From assembly GCA_001584585.1 (NCBI GenBank), contig LSYV01000034.1:1015626-1079625 (forward strand): 64,000 bases of DNA. The letters run 5' to 3'. The notes beneath the pieces were generated by a model, which saw only the letters and a program-made list of their open reading frames with translations, ran no database searches and was not told where the DNA came from. Positions 25,923 to 37,200 of this stretch are shown piece by piece. The position numbers and the translations under genes are program-made. The first letter of the stretch is position 1. Every line of letters starts with the position of its first letter. Source of the DNA: Gonium pectorale. Its lineage: Eukaryota > Chlorophyta > Chlorophyceae > Chlamydomonadales > Volvocaceae.

Positions 25923-28771
25923 ATGGCCTCCGCCGCCGCCACCGCCGGCCTGTTCCTCCGGCTGCTGCCGGACTCGCAGCCCACCTCCTGGGCCGCATCC
26001 GAGCTGGCGCCACTGTCACAGCCCGACCCCTCCTATGCGCCGGCGCCCAACACCGACCCCACCGCCTACGCTGTGTCGTACTCCAAGTTCAACCCCACGC
26101 CGGGTGGGGAGCTGCACTCTCTCCCTTGCTGTCCTGCATCCCGCTGGCTGACGCTGTGCTTAAACTGCCGGCAGCGTAGATAACCCGGCTCTCTAGGTCT
26201 CCTGCACATGGCGCGATCAATAAACCATCTCTGCTCCGCACAGTACATCAGTATCCATTAAGCTTCTGCCCCGCACTAAACATCAGTCCCGTATCCATGC
26301 CGCCTGTGTCCCTTGCTGCCTACCTAGGCACTGGCCGCACCGGCTTCCTGCGGGTGGCCCCCAACAACTACCCCTTCTACAGCGAGGATGAGAAGTACGC
26401 TGCCGTGGTCCAGGTTGGTGTTGGGTGGTGTCGGGTCTCGAGGGCGTGTGCCGGCCTGGTTCACGAGGGGTCTCGGGCCTGAAGCGGACACGCTGATAAC
26501 GGCTTGGTTGCCGTCTGGGAGAGGGACGCAGCATGTCGGCATGTGCTGTATGCGTGGACACTCACGGTGCCCTAAGGGTTAGAGCTGAGCTGTGGTCCAT
26601 GCAACGGAGTGCCGCGATTGACTGCCAGTCTGACTGCGTGCGCACCCCAGCTGATCACGTGGCGCGTTGGTGCTAGGCGGGTAGATCTTGACCAAGCCTC
26701 ACTGCCCCCCGTCTGCTGCCCTAACCGCACTGCGGCGCATCTCACAGCCGGACGGTGGCCAGCTGTCAGGTGAGGCGGGGATTGGCGTTGCGATAAAAGC
26801 AGCGTTGGCGGCGCGGCGGTTGGTGTGCACTGGCCTTGTCAGCGTGCGCGAACGGGATATGTCGCGCAGAGCTGACCCGCCCTTACAGCGTGTCCTTGTC
26901 CTCGCTAACCTCATCATTCCTCTGAGATTCCACACGGGCACGAGAGACTGAGAGGAAGGGCTACGACCTCACTGTGGGGGTTGAGTCGCCTGCGCTGTTT
27001 TGGAGATGCTGAATTCTCGCGCTTACCAGATCCGGGCCGTTACTCCCTCCTTGCCCTCCCGTAGAGTGGCAGCCCATGTACGCCCCCAGCCGGGAACAGG
27101 CGGAGGCCGACCGGGCCAAGGCGTACGAGGAGGGCGTGCCACACGGTGCGTGGGATGGGAGCCTGGGAGCTTGATATGGGCTTTGAGAGGGGGCGAGGCC
27201 TGCCCTCGTGGGTGCTTGTGCATTGGCCTCAATGCCAAACGGCGGGCATGTGTGCACGGCCATTCGGGGCCGACCCACTGTCCGCCTCCCCCGCATGCAG
27301 GCTACGCGGCCCCTGGCTCCCGCCTGGCCGAAGTGGCTTCCATGGAGCTGTGGGTGGTGAGCGAGCTGGTGAGTGGGCGCGTGCAGGTGTGGCCGTAGCC
27401 AAACCCGCGACGCGCGGGAAAGCCCGCGCGACGACCGGCCTTCTAGAACAGACGGCAGGAGAGACAGGGTTTGAGGCTCCCGTCACCTGCTGAGCCGCGC
27501 CCAGTCTCCGCTCTAGTCCCTATGCAAAGGTTACAGGCCAGAGGCGAGGAAGGGCGCAGACTATTCAACCCATGAGAGGCGGTCGCGCCTGCCATGCCAA
27601 CGCGCGTACTCGCTCTGCCCTCCGCGGCCGCCCGCTGTACAGCACGAGGACAGCGAGTACGGCGCGGAGGTTGACCCGGCCACCGGCCGCCACTCGGGCG
27701 GGCCGTTCCGGGTGCGGGTCAACCCCAAGATGCGCGTGGAGGAGCTGCGCAACGTGATCCGGGTAAGGCTGGTACGGCCGGGAGAGGGTTGGGTGCAACC
27801 GGAAGCAGTTTGGAGCGATTGGGAGCAGCTGTTGAATTGGCTGGGCGTGTGGTTAAAAGGGTATGACATTACGTTGGGGCAAGAAATGGCCTGCGGGAGA
27901 TGTGGCGGATGCTCTATACCCTGCGACACCGCGAAAATGTTTAGGGATACAGCTGCAGGAGGCACGTGCGGGCCGCCAGCGATGGCGGCGGCATGGCGCT
28001 CGGCCCTCTAGTCTGCTACCCACCGCACCGGGCACCAGCTTGCCCTGACTTGTTCACGCCCGCCGTGTCCACTCACAGGACGCAAGCGGCATTCTGCCGG
28101 CGCTGCAGAAGCTGTCCTATGCGGGCAAGCACCTGGACGATTCGCAGCGCACCCTGGAGCAGTAAGTGTGCCAGTACTAAAGAAGCGAGGGGCGCGCTGG
28201 AACGGGCGGCGGCATACATAGCGCCCCATACAGGGGCGGGTGGGCGGCGGTACGAGGAACCGTGGTTGCTTTGGGGTGATGTGGATTAACAACATTAAGG
28301 CACTGTAGCTGACGGCGTCGCCCGCCGTCTGCCCTGCCCCGCCCTGACCCGCTGGCCCTCCGCAGCTACGGCTTTGCCTACTGGCACAAGCGCTTCCCAC
28401 ACTGGGCCATCAAGATCCGCAAGTGTGAGTTGGGCTATGCGCTGAGCCACTGGCGACGGCATGTTTTGATTTCCCGGGAAGCCTTCGTGCGGCCCAGCCC
28501 CACATGCGCGGCCAGGGCTTCATTTGCGAAGGATCGGTAACGCCTTACAGAAGCATTATTCCACTGACATGGACACGTAGCACTCTCAGGTCCGCCGCGC
28601 CCCTATCATATCCAGACTTTATCAGATCGCTTTGAAATTCCTGTGCTCAATCTGGCACAGGAGGGCACGTGTGTAGCATCTAGGACCATACTTCGAACCT
28701 GTGCAATTACTCCCATGCACCCTAACCCGCTCCACGCCCCTGTCCCTATCTTTGCACGCTCGGCAGTTTAA
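25923..28771 (+). CDS. Unrecognised protein with C-terminal ubiquitin-like fold
   Basis: Eight exons (25923-26103, 26328-26417, 27065-27145, 27301-27368, 27643-27762, 28079-28161, 28366-28424, 28767-28771) give 228 residues. The C-terminus from FRVRVNPKMRVEELRNVIR to the final WAIKIRKF looks like a ubiquitin-fold module: strand, helix, KLSYAGKHLDDSQRTLEHYG (the position of the KLIFAGKQLED block), then a last strand. There is no C-terminal Gly-Gly, so it is not a conjugated modifier. The first ~60 residues are Ala/Pro-rich; the middle contains NNYPFYSEDEKYAAVV and WQPMYAPSREQAEADRAKAY. I do not recognise the family. An accessory subunit of an organelle membrane complex is only a guess. Exon 2's donor (26418) was chosen to keep phase; exon 4 has an alternative donor at 27357. 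The last coding exon is 5 bases, completing Phe and adding TAA. Confidence 0.68.
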
Positions 28772-30888
28772 CCGACTTCTTTGATGGCGCGTCCACGCGG
28801 GCCGCCACCGCCCAGCCAACTGCCGTGTACCGTATTGGGCCAGGCACAGCATCACGCCAACTTTATGGGCCCACCCATCACGAGCGCAAGCGAGGAAGCA
28901 TCCGTGTTGACATTTCTGCGGTAGCAGCCTACGCGTCCGCCTAACTCAAGCGTCGACACCTGGCACCAGCCCGGCTGGCGAGCTTGCTGCCGGGCACACC
29001 TCTTTGGCACCGCCGGGCTTCGGACCTCACAGTTCCCACGCAGTTTTTCGGTGACGAGCAGAAAAATAACGACCAAGAAAAATACTTGCGGGCGGGCGGG
29101 GGGGGCACAGGCCCCTGCAGGTGATTGTGTATTCATGTCAACCGCGGGGTTTGCCGGGAGCACACGCCTACTTGCCAGGAGCACACGCCTCATTGTAACC
29201 AGCTTGCGAGATGCAACCAAGGAGATCTGGACAGGCACACGTAACGTTGGCCCCACGGTGCCCGAGCGAGGGCTAGGGAGCAGCACTGACTCCGTCATAC
29301 TGCACGGCATAGCGTCACGGGCACGTACCGAAACACTGCGAATGGGCCTCCGCATCCAGCTCTACCCGGTTGTGTGCAACACCTAGCAGTTGGGGACACG
29401 AATAATGCCATGCAACCCACAATGCGCACTCAGGGGGCCTGTGAAAGGGCTCGCCTACCGTCCGAATGTACGTGGGGATTGGGGATCGCTGTCGACGCTA
29501 CTCTGCGCTGCCCGGCGCCCGGCGACAAGGTTCAGGGCTAGTCAACAAAAAACCTCGCCACTGTCACACAGAGAGTACATGGCCCCCCAAGCACTCTGGC
29601 ACGGACGGCCGCTTACTTGGGATGTACTGGATAGCTAGTTCCCAGCTTTCCCGTCCCGTGGCTCTATTCTGCTTAGGCAGACCTACACTGCCACTGTTTC
29701 CCGCCCAGACTTTCGCGGCTCGGCCACTGGGAACCAACACACTGCCAGGTGATAGAAGTAAGGCAGGTCGACAGGTCGGCTGCGCTGACCTAAAGGCGCC
29801 CAAGTCTCCCGCCTTACCCCTTGTCAGCCCGCTCCCGTCCATTTCCATCGATGACCCCTGCCGCCTTCCCTACTACCGCCACGGCGCTGCCTTATCGGGC
29901 TGGGCGGTCCGAATGTGCGCCTTGACCGTCCGTAGCTCGTAGGCTGGGTAGCGGGACCGAAGCTGATGGGCCACGACCTCACTTCTGACCAGGGGCGGCA
30001 CCTGAAGGTGGCGGTCAGACAGGTGCATGGCCGTCGTGAGCAGAGCTGAGGACTGTAGTAGTTAAAGGACCAAGGTCACGTCGGGGTTGCGGTGCACAAC
30101 GTCTGCTCTTAGGCGGGAATACTACAGAACACGATGGCACTTACCCATCCGGCTGCCTCGGGAAGCTCTTTCTCCAATAAATCTCCTGCCAACAGTGATG
30201 TCACGCCGGCCGGCTCAATGTTGCGCACCCTCGCGCTCAATAGGCACAGCGCTGTCGGGCTCACCCATCTCTTCTGCCGTCAAATCGTACTCTGTTGAGT
30301 AGAAAAGGTTGGGCTGGGCAAAGAAGCCGTTCGAGACTGGTCGCAGCCCGCGACATGCCACATTTGCCGACTCGGTTCTGTGCCGGCGCTGGCCGGCAGC
30401 TGCAATACCCCAATTGCAACCCGGAATGTACATGTTCGCCATTTGCGAGCAAAACAACGAACAGCTGACAGGCTGGTCGGCCCGGAAATGGTTGAGTGGC
30501 GTGCTATAGTTCTATAAGGAATGAGCAAAGTAGGGAAAATGTGCATTAGCTACCCGTGGTCATCGCGCCACTGGCCGTGTTGGATGGAGTCGTTGCTTGG
30601 CGAGTTGGTTGCCAGGGTGGCCGGGGCGGTTCTACTTGACTTGATAGAGCTGGTCAGACACAGAGTGCGCATTTGCAGTCTCTCGCCCATAGTCCTCAGT
30701 CGGTTTGTCGTATGTTTGGGACGAGAAGGCCGTCTGGGTCGCTCTGGCCGCTCCCTTGCGAGGCCGTTCTCTTCGCGCCCATCCCGTGTATTGAATCGAC
30801 CCAAGCTTTGTTGTGGTCAGTCAGTTGCCGGCGTGCCCCCCATTCGCCACGCCAACCCGCCCACCTCCCGTCCCCCGAGCTCGCAAAT
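28772..30888. other. Intergenic region, no gene seen
   Basis: Over 2 kb with no supported coding exon. The longest frames (for example 28852-29355 on the minus strand) have mixed composition and no motif. Composition near 28560-28760 and 30050-30560 is less GC-rich than gene bodies. I see no large repeat. Confidence 0.45.
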
Positions 30889-32723
30889 ATGCTTGCAAGG
30901 GTGGGGAATCTCCTAGCTGCCAACCAGCAGCAACGTGCTCTGCTTGCTGCTTGCATTAGGTACACAGTGAGCGGCCGAGATGTGGCGGAGGCTAACCAGG
31001 TACTTGGACTATCCTGGCCGCTCCGACCTGACCGTTCCATCACAACCCCGGCTGGTCAACGCGCATATGTCCCTCCCCTCTCGACGCTGCCACGATGTTG
31101 ACGGGGAGGGCCTTCTGTGCTGTCTATGGATTGTTCCGTCAGGGTCCTTACTCCCTGCCTCTCGTCAAACACCACTCTTCCACTCCTGGGCTTTGCGTAC
31201 AGGAGCTTGATGACTTCTTCGGGGTTACACACAGCAAGAGCCACAGCCCCGCGGCGTCTTTCCCGGCCTCACGCCCAGCTGCTGGAGACGGGACGGCCGG
31301 CGCGAGCCCGTCTGACCTTGGGCCAAACCCCGCGTATGCCCCCCTCGGCGGCGGCTTCACAACCCAGGCCACCCACGGGGCTGCCGCAGGCAGCACAAGT
31401 CACGCCAGAGGCCATCCCGTCACCGGCACCACCGTGGGGTTACAGGCCGTAAGCTCGTATGCAAGTGCCACCGCGGGTACCCTTGGCGGCGTCCCATCGC
31501 CGCCGTCGCCGCCAGCTGTGTCGCTGGGGCCAGATGTGGATGATCCGGAGCAGCAGCGGCGGCTAAGCCACATCGACGCCTCAGGATCGGCCTCGATGGT
31601 AGACGTGTCTCAGGTAAGCCTGTCCCGTCTCAAGTTCGGTCGACAAGCACGACAGGGCCTGCTGGCCCACAAGCGTGCCAGGCGCGCTGCCCGGCGCACA
31701 CACAGCGCTGCCAGCCCGCTGCTGCGCCATCCCGTTTGCAGGTCAAGGCCCCTGAAGGCCATCCCCTCCCACATACACACAGCTGGAGCGCTGTTGCTCA
31801 TCTTGCGTCGAGCGCGTGCTCTTGTGCGCTTCTGCCTCTTGACCCCCGTGTGATGCGACTGCTTGCTTGCGTGCCTGCTCGCTCATCCCTCCCCTACCCT
31901 ACCCTTGCTCCCGCGCCAGAAAGTGGTTACGACGCGCGAGGCACAGGCCTCCTGCGTGGTGTCGCTGGGCGCCGCCTACGGCCCCGTGTCGGCCAACGCG
32001 GTGGCCAAGGGGGACGTCCTCAAGGTCGCCCAACTTGCGGGCATCAGCGGAGCCAAAGTGACCGCTAACCTCATTCCCCTCTGCCACAACATCCCCATTA
32101 GCAAGGTGCGTGTCCAGTCTGTGGTGTCCCCTCCCCTTCGCTTCTTGTGGAAGGAGGGACGATGCGCGCGGTGCAAACCTCGCGTGGTGGAAGGTAGCGC
32201 CGCTACACGGGTGTTGGGGCATCCTTGATGGGCGGTAGCCGACGTAGCCGATGTCGACTGACGCGCATACCGATGGGCGGTGCGTGCTATAACAATGAAA
32301 CACTGCCATTGGGGATCCACATGTATCATGTTGTGGGGTGGCTTGGATCAACTAGCCGGATATCTACGTGTACATGTCTCCGACCATGTCCTCACGCCGT
32401 TCAGATATGTGGGGTGGCACATATATGAACATGCTCGACACACCATACAGGTGGACGTACAGCTGCACCTAGACCACGCGTCGCGCTCCGTCGTCATCCG
32501 CTCCCTGGCACGCACCGACGGCAAGACGGGCGTGGAGATGGAGGCGCTCACGGCGGCCGCGGTGGCGGCGCTTACGGTGTACGACATGTGCAAGGCGGCG
32601 GCGGCCGACATGGTGGTTGGGCCGTTGCAGTTGGACTACAAGGCGGGCGGCCGCAGCGGCACATACCTACGAGCGGGGCTGCGGAGGGCGGACCTGCTGC
32701 CGTCGGCACGGCCTCCGCTGTAA
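30889..32723 (+). CDS. CNX3: Cyclic pyranopterin monophosphate synthase MoaC/CNX3
   Basis: Four exons (30889-30999, 31203-31613, 31920-32105, 32451-32723), all phase 0, give 326 residues. The MoaC domain runs from [16 protein letters not shown] (about 158-173) to the end. Key blocks are LIPLCHN (225-231, active-site His region), [13 protein letters not shown] (260-272) and YDMCKAA (280-286, with the Asp and Lys used in catalysis). MoaC rearranges the GTP-derived cyclic intermediate into cPMP, the first stable molybdenum cofactor precursor. In plants this step occurs in mitochondria. The ~155 residues before the domain are not found in bacterial MoaC; they include a charged helix (residues 1-45) and an Ala/Gly/Pro-rich linker. 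The extreme N-terminus could target mitochondria but is not a textbook presequence. A TGTAA word overlaps the stop. Confidence 0.93.
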
Positions 32724-34214
32724 AGTTGCGTGGCGGAGTGGGGATATAGCGCCGCAGGAGTGGGGGATGAGTGCCGTTGACACGGCTGCCGTTCTGATCG
32801 CCGCAGCGAAGGTTCTCTGACAGGTCGATGTGGGGATCCAGAGTTGGGGCGGGACACGGCTGCGAAAACTTGGACCCTCGGCCTTCGCTGAATGGCGTGA
32901 GGGGTGGTTGGTTCTCAATTGTGGAGCGTCACCGGGCGCGCGCGGTAGCAGAGGTGGAGGCGGCTGTGCCTCTGATCGCCACGTCTGGAAGATCACAGGG
33001 CGCCCATGAAGGGTGCGGTGCCGGCAAGCCAAGAGGCACGGCGTCACTATGTGGTGACAAGGAACGGATGGACGGCGCAGCGACCTGGCTGGTAATGGCG
33101 TCTGTTTTTATGTGCTGTATGCGGATTGGGATGCCGCCAGCTCTTGGCCTCTGCTGCCATTGCCAGCGTGAGCTGTCGAGTACCCAACACATGGTTGCAG
33201 ACCATGAGAGCTGTCATCGGGAGCGCTTGCCAAGTCGGCTGTGTGGAGCGGGTCTCACATGAGGCGTCTGGGCGACGAAGGGAGGCGGACCTAGAGGGTC
33301 GAGGTATTGGCAGCCTTAACGGGGCGCAAGGAATGAGCAAAGGGCCCGGGCAGTCCGCGTGAAGACCGCAGTCTGCGAGTCCGTAGATGGTCGGGTTATA
33401 TGCATCTTCGAGCGACTTGACCAAACCGTTGCGCTAGCGGCGATACCCTGCGACACCATGCAGGGCAGGCCGCCAGGGCAGCCCAAATGGTGCCACCATG
33501 GCCGCCCAGGCGGATGAACGGCGTTCCCAAGATGCCACATGGTGTAGGCGGGTATGTTGCGTTTTGATACTCGCGGCACTCGCTTGCCCGCCCGTCACTG
33601 CCGCGCGTGCTTGGGGCGTGACGGTGTCCTGGCAAGCCCTGGGCCCCTAGGTTCAGTTCGCGATTGGGACAAAGAAGCACTGGCGGAATACAGTATATAG
33701 CATATTAGCCAAGTGTATGTTAGGCGCGTGTCCAGCAGGAGTGTGCCGCGAGGTTTTCCGAGCACCGTGCACCCTTGGTGCCCGATGGTACGGCACATAT
33801 GTTTGGAGTTAGTTTCGCAGAGCCGAGAATTGTGATACGTACTCCACCGTGTGATGACACCTGCTTTCGACCCGCAACTTCTTGAGTACTTTTGCGCTGT
33901 TGACAGCTGCGATTTGCAAAATAGTAGGCTATCACTCACTGCATTGCTTAGCTCTTAATAACTGTGGGCAGCGCGGAGGAGCTACGACGCAACGTAATCG
34001 CTACTGCGCCAGACTGCCCGGAGCCAGACTTACATGCTGTCCAACATCAGACTATAGGACTTACTCCAGTGCGCAAAGGCGGCACCGGGACTCCCGGCTC
34101 CCTCCCTCCCCTGACAACACGTCCACGGACATCTCCGGGGCCGCCCCGTGACTCAACAGCGCAATGCGCGCCGAGGGTTAACGCCGGGCATCTTCCCAGC
34201 GTGCTTATTCAACT
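32724..34214. other. Intergenic region between codirectional genes
   Basis: No supported gene. It should hold the MoaC 3' UTR and the 5' flank of the transporter-like gene. Open frames on both strands are short and unsupported. No repeat family found elsewhere in the window was recognised here. Confidence 0.45.
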
Positions 34215-37200
34215 ATGCGGTCGTGGTTTTCTTATCTCTACGGCTACACGTTGGCACCCCATGAGGCCACGGCAGCACGGCATGGCTTTGCAGCCTTCGG
34301 CTTCGTGAGTCTGCGTTTGGTCTCTTGAGGAGCGTGGAGTACCGTAAAAGACTCTAGAAAGATCCCCAGCGTTCGTCCCCTTCCGTCATGTTTTGGGGCG
34401 CACGTACATGCGCTCGCCATACTTGTGCTCCGCAACATAGCCATCAGCCCGTACAGCCCGCTGTTATGCACACCTCCGGATGCCTCCGAAACACCCGACC
34501 CTGGCCCCCGTCCCTGCCTCCTTACGTTCCGGTGTTCCCCGCTCGCCGGGTACGCCGCAGCTGCTGTCGTCGTACTTCATACTACTGCCGCTCCGTGAGG
34601 ACGTGGCGCTCAGCTTGGGTGAGTCCAAGGGCCCCGGGCGGCGGCGCGCTGGGGCGCATTCTGGAGCGCGTGTGTCCGCCTTGACAGCTGGGGCAGCGCC
34701 TGAGCAGCATGTGCCGCACAGTCCCGGCTGCGGACGGCTGCGTCCACTGGCACGGACCCCCAAAGCCGAGCTTGCGTACCGGTAATGCCTCTGGCGGGCA
34801 CTGGCTGACGAGTGCACCGACCGGTGGCGCCAGCCTGCACTCGGGCCAATAGGTTTGGCAGTAGCGGCTTGGCGCCGAGGAGCCTTCTGGTCTGACCCAG
34901 GCACTGGCTGATCTCGGTGTGGGCCCTCGCTGCGGGTGCGAGCTGAGGCGCAGGAGCGCGGGATGCGCCGCGCCCGCTAGGTGGTTGTACAGCGACGTGT
35001 CCGCACCGACGGCGCACCGGGCCGCCTGGACCCGACGCAGGGCCGTCGGTGCTCCCGCGCCTCTTCACCGTCTCGCTGCTCGTCACCGCCGTCGCGGCGC
35101 CCGCCGTCACCGCCTACGTGATCGACCCGGCACGGCTGCCCAGGTGTGTGTGACAAAAGCAGCTGCAAGCAAGCACACGCGTGATCAAGGTGTCTCCTAT
35201 CGTATCACTGTAGCGTCGAGTATGGCTGGTAATTTGCTGTGTTGTACCGCGCGCGTCCAGCATGCGTGGCTGTGGTTCGGCCCTGGATTTCCCAAGCCAG
35301 CTCATGAGCCATGTACGGTACATGGAAACCGCTTGTATTGAAGCATGAAAACCGGAGTGCTCAAATCTCCGCCAACTCGCCATGTGTGTGCCCTGTGCGT
35401 TTGTGCCCCGCGGCCGCCGCGGCCACGCCGCCATACTCGGCACACAGGGCAGCGGGCTTCGGCCGGCTCTGCAAGCTTATGGCGGGCTGCCTCACAGGTA
35501 CGTACATGCCGGCGTACGGCCTGAGGGGTGCGCGCATAGCGCCCGGGGGGAGCTGGCGTGTGAGGGGGCTGGTGGGCAGTAACTGAAACAGGATGTGTCT
35601 GTTTGAGAACGCGTCCCTTTCGTGGGGACGGCGCGGCCTGGGAATGTTTTTCTGAAACGTGCGGGAGGTTCTTGGATAGGTGGGTAGGCGGGCATGCCGA
35701 GCAGGGCCGGTATCTAACGTAAACAAAACGCGCAGGTCCCTAAACCCCTTCATGTTCTGCCCTCTTCGCACAGCCCTGTTCCTGGCGCTGCTGCTCACCT
35801 CGCCCGACCCGTGGGTCATCGCTCGCCTGCTGGCGCCGCTGCAGCCAGGCTTGTGGCGGGCCGCCGCCGCCAACGCAGGGCACCCTGCGGCGCCGCCACC
35901 GCCGGCGGCCCTCACCTGGTACGGCAATGCCGTACGGGTATGCTTTTACGTGTACCTCAGCCTCCAAAGCCTGCTGTCCACCAGCGCCATGTGGGCCGTG
36001 TGCGCCGACAGCTTCACGCCCGCCACCAGCACCAAGGTGTACGGCTTCCTCGGGGCAGGTGGGCGGGACGCGCAGGTTGGCCTGTCATTCAATCTGGTCC
36101 GCGGAGTCGTACTAGGATGGGATGGCGCTGGCTGGGTCCGCGCCGCCGCGGTAACGCACGTCGGGATTGGCGCGCGACATACCATTTGGCACTTTGGTGG
36201 TTTCTCGACGCTGACGCCATCAAGGCTGACGCCATCAAAGCTAACGTAGCCGAGTCCCGTCTCGCCTCCTCCCCGTCCCGGCTGCGGCTGCGGGCGCTGC
36301 GTCGCAGGGGCCACGCTGGGGCAGTTCACGGCATCGGCGGCGGCGCTGGCGTTCGGGGCGGCGTGCAAGCGGACTGGGGCGTCGGGTGAGTGCCGGCCGG
36401 CGTGCGAAGGGAAGAGCTGCGGCCAGGTAGCCATGGTGTACTTTTCGTGGGCAGGTGTTCCCTGGGAAGCGCTTCTTTTTGCCCAAACAAGCTCGAAACG
36501 CCGCCTCTCCTCCCCCCGTTTGGCGATCTTGGCAACATGCCCGGGGCGTCCGCAGGAGCGGCCGTGTGGCTGCTGCTACCCGCCGCCGGGGCGCTGCTGG
36601 TGGCGGCGAGGTACTGCCAGGTGGGAGCTAGCGAGAGCTGCCCATGCGCAGCAGCAAGCCGACGGAACGCTCGTACACACGGCCGCTGGCTGAAACCGGT
36701 TGTGGGAGGCGGTTACATATCCGTGCATGTGAAGTGGGTGCGAGTGGGAAGTTGGGGCGTGGGCTCGTACTCTGCTGCACACGCACTCGTGTCTGATCTA
36801 CCATCTTACCGGCCACCCCGGCAGGAGCCTGTTGAACAGCGTCAAGTTCCAAACGCGGTCTCCCCAGGACCCCGCCTGGACTCACCTCGCAATCCCCGAC
36901 GCAGGGTATGTCGCGTGTGGTTGATGCGGTGCGCCCGCTGGACGACGCCCATGACCAACGGCCGCCGTACGACGGTGGCGAAGACCCCAATCGCCGTCGC
37001 GGCGGCAGCTGGGGCGGTGGGGCGTCAGCGGCTCCCGAGTTGGCCGGCCGCGGCGGGAAGGCGGCTGCTGGCGGTGGCGGCGGCTGGCAAGACCGGGTGC
37101 GTGCGGTGGCGGCTGGGTGGCGGCTGGGTGGCGGCTGTGTGGAGGCCTGCAGGGCACTCGGGTGTGGGGGAGCGGGTGCGGCGCACCTCGCCACCTGCGT

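Noticed and set aside
28852..29355. 167-codon minus-strand frame
   Set aside because: No motif, no phased neighbouring exons and mixed composition.
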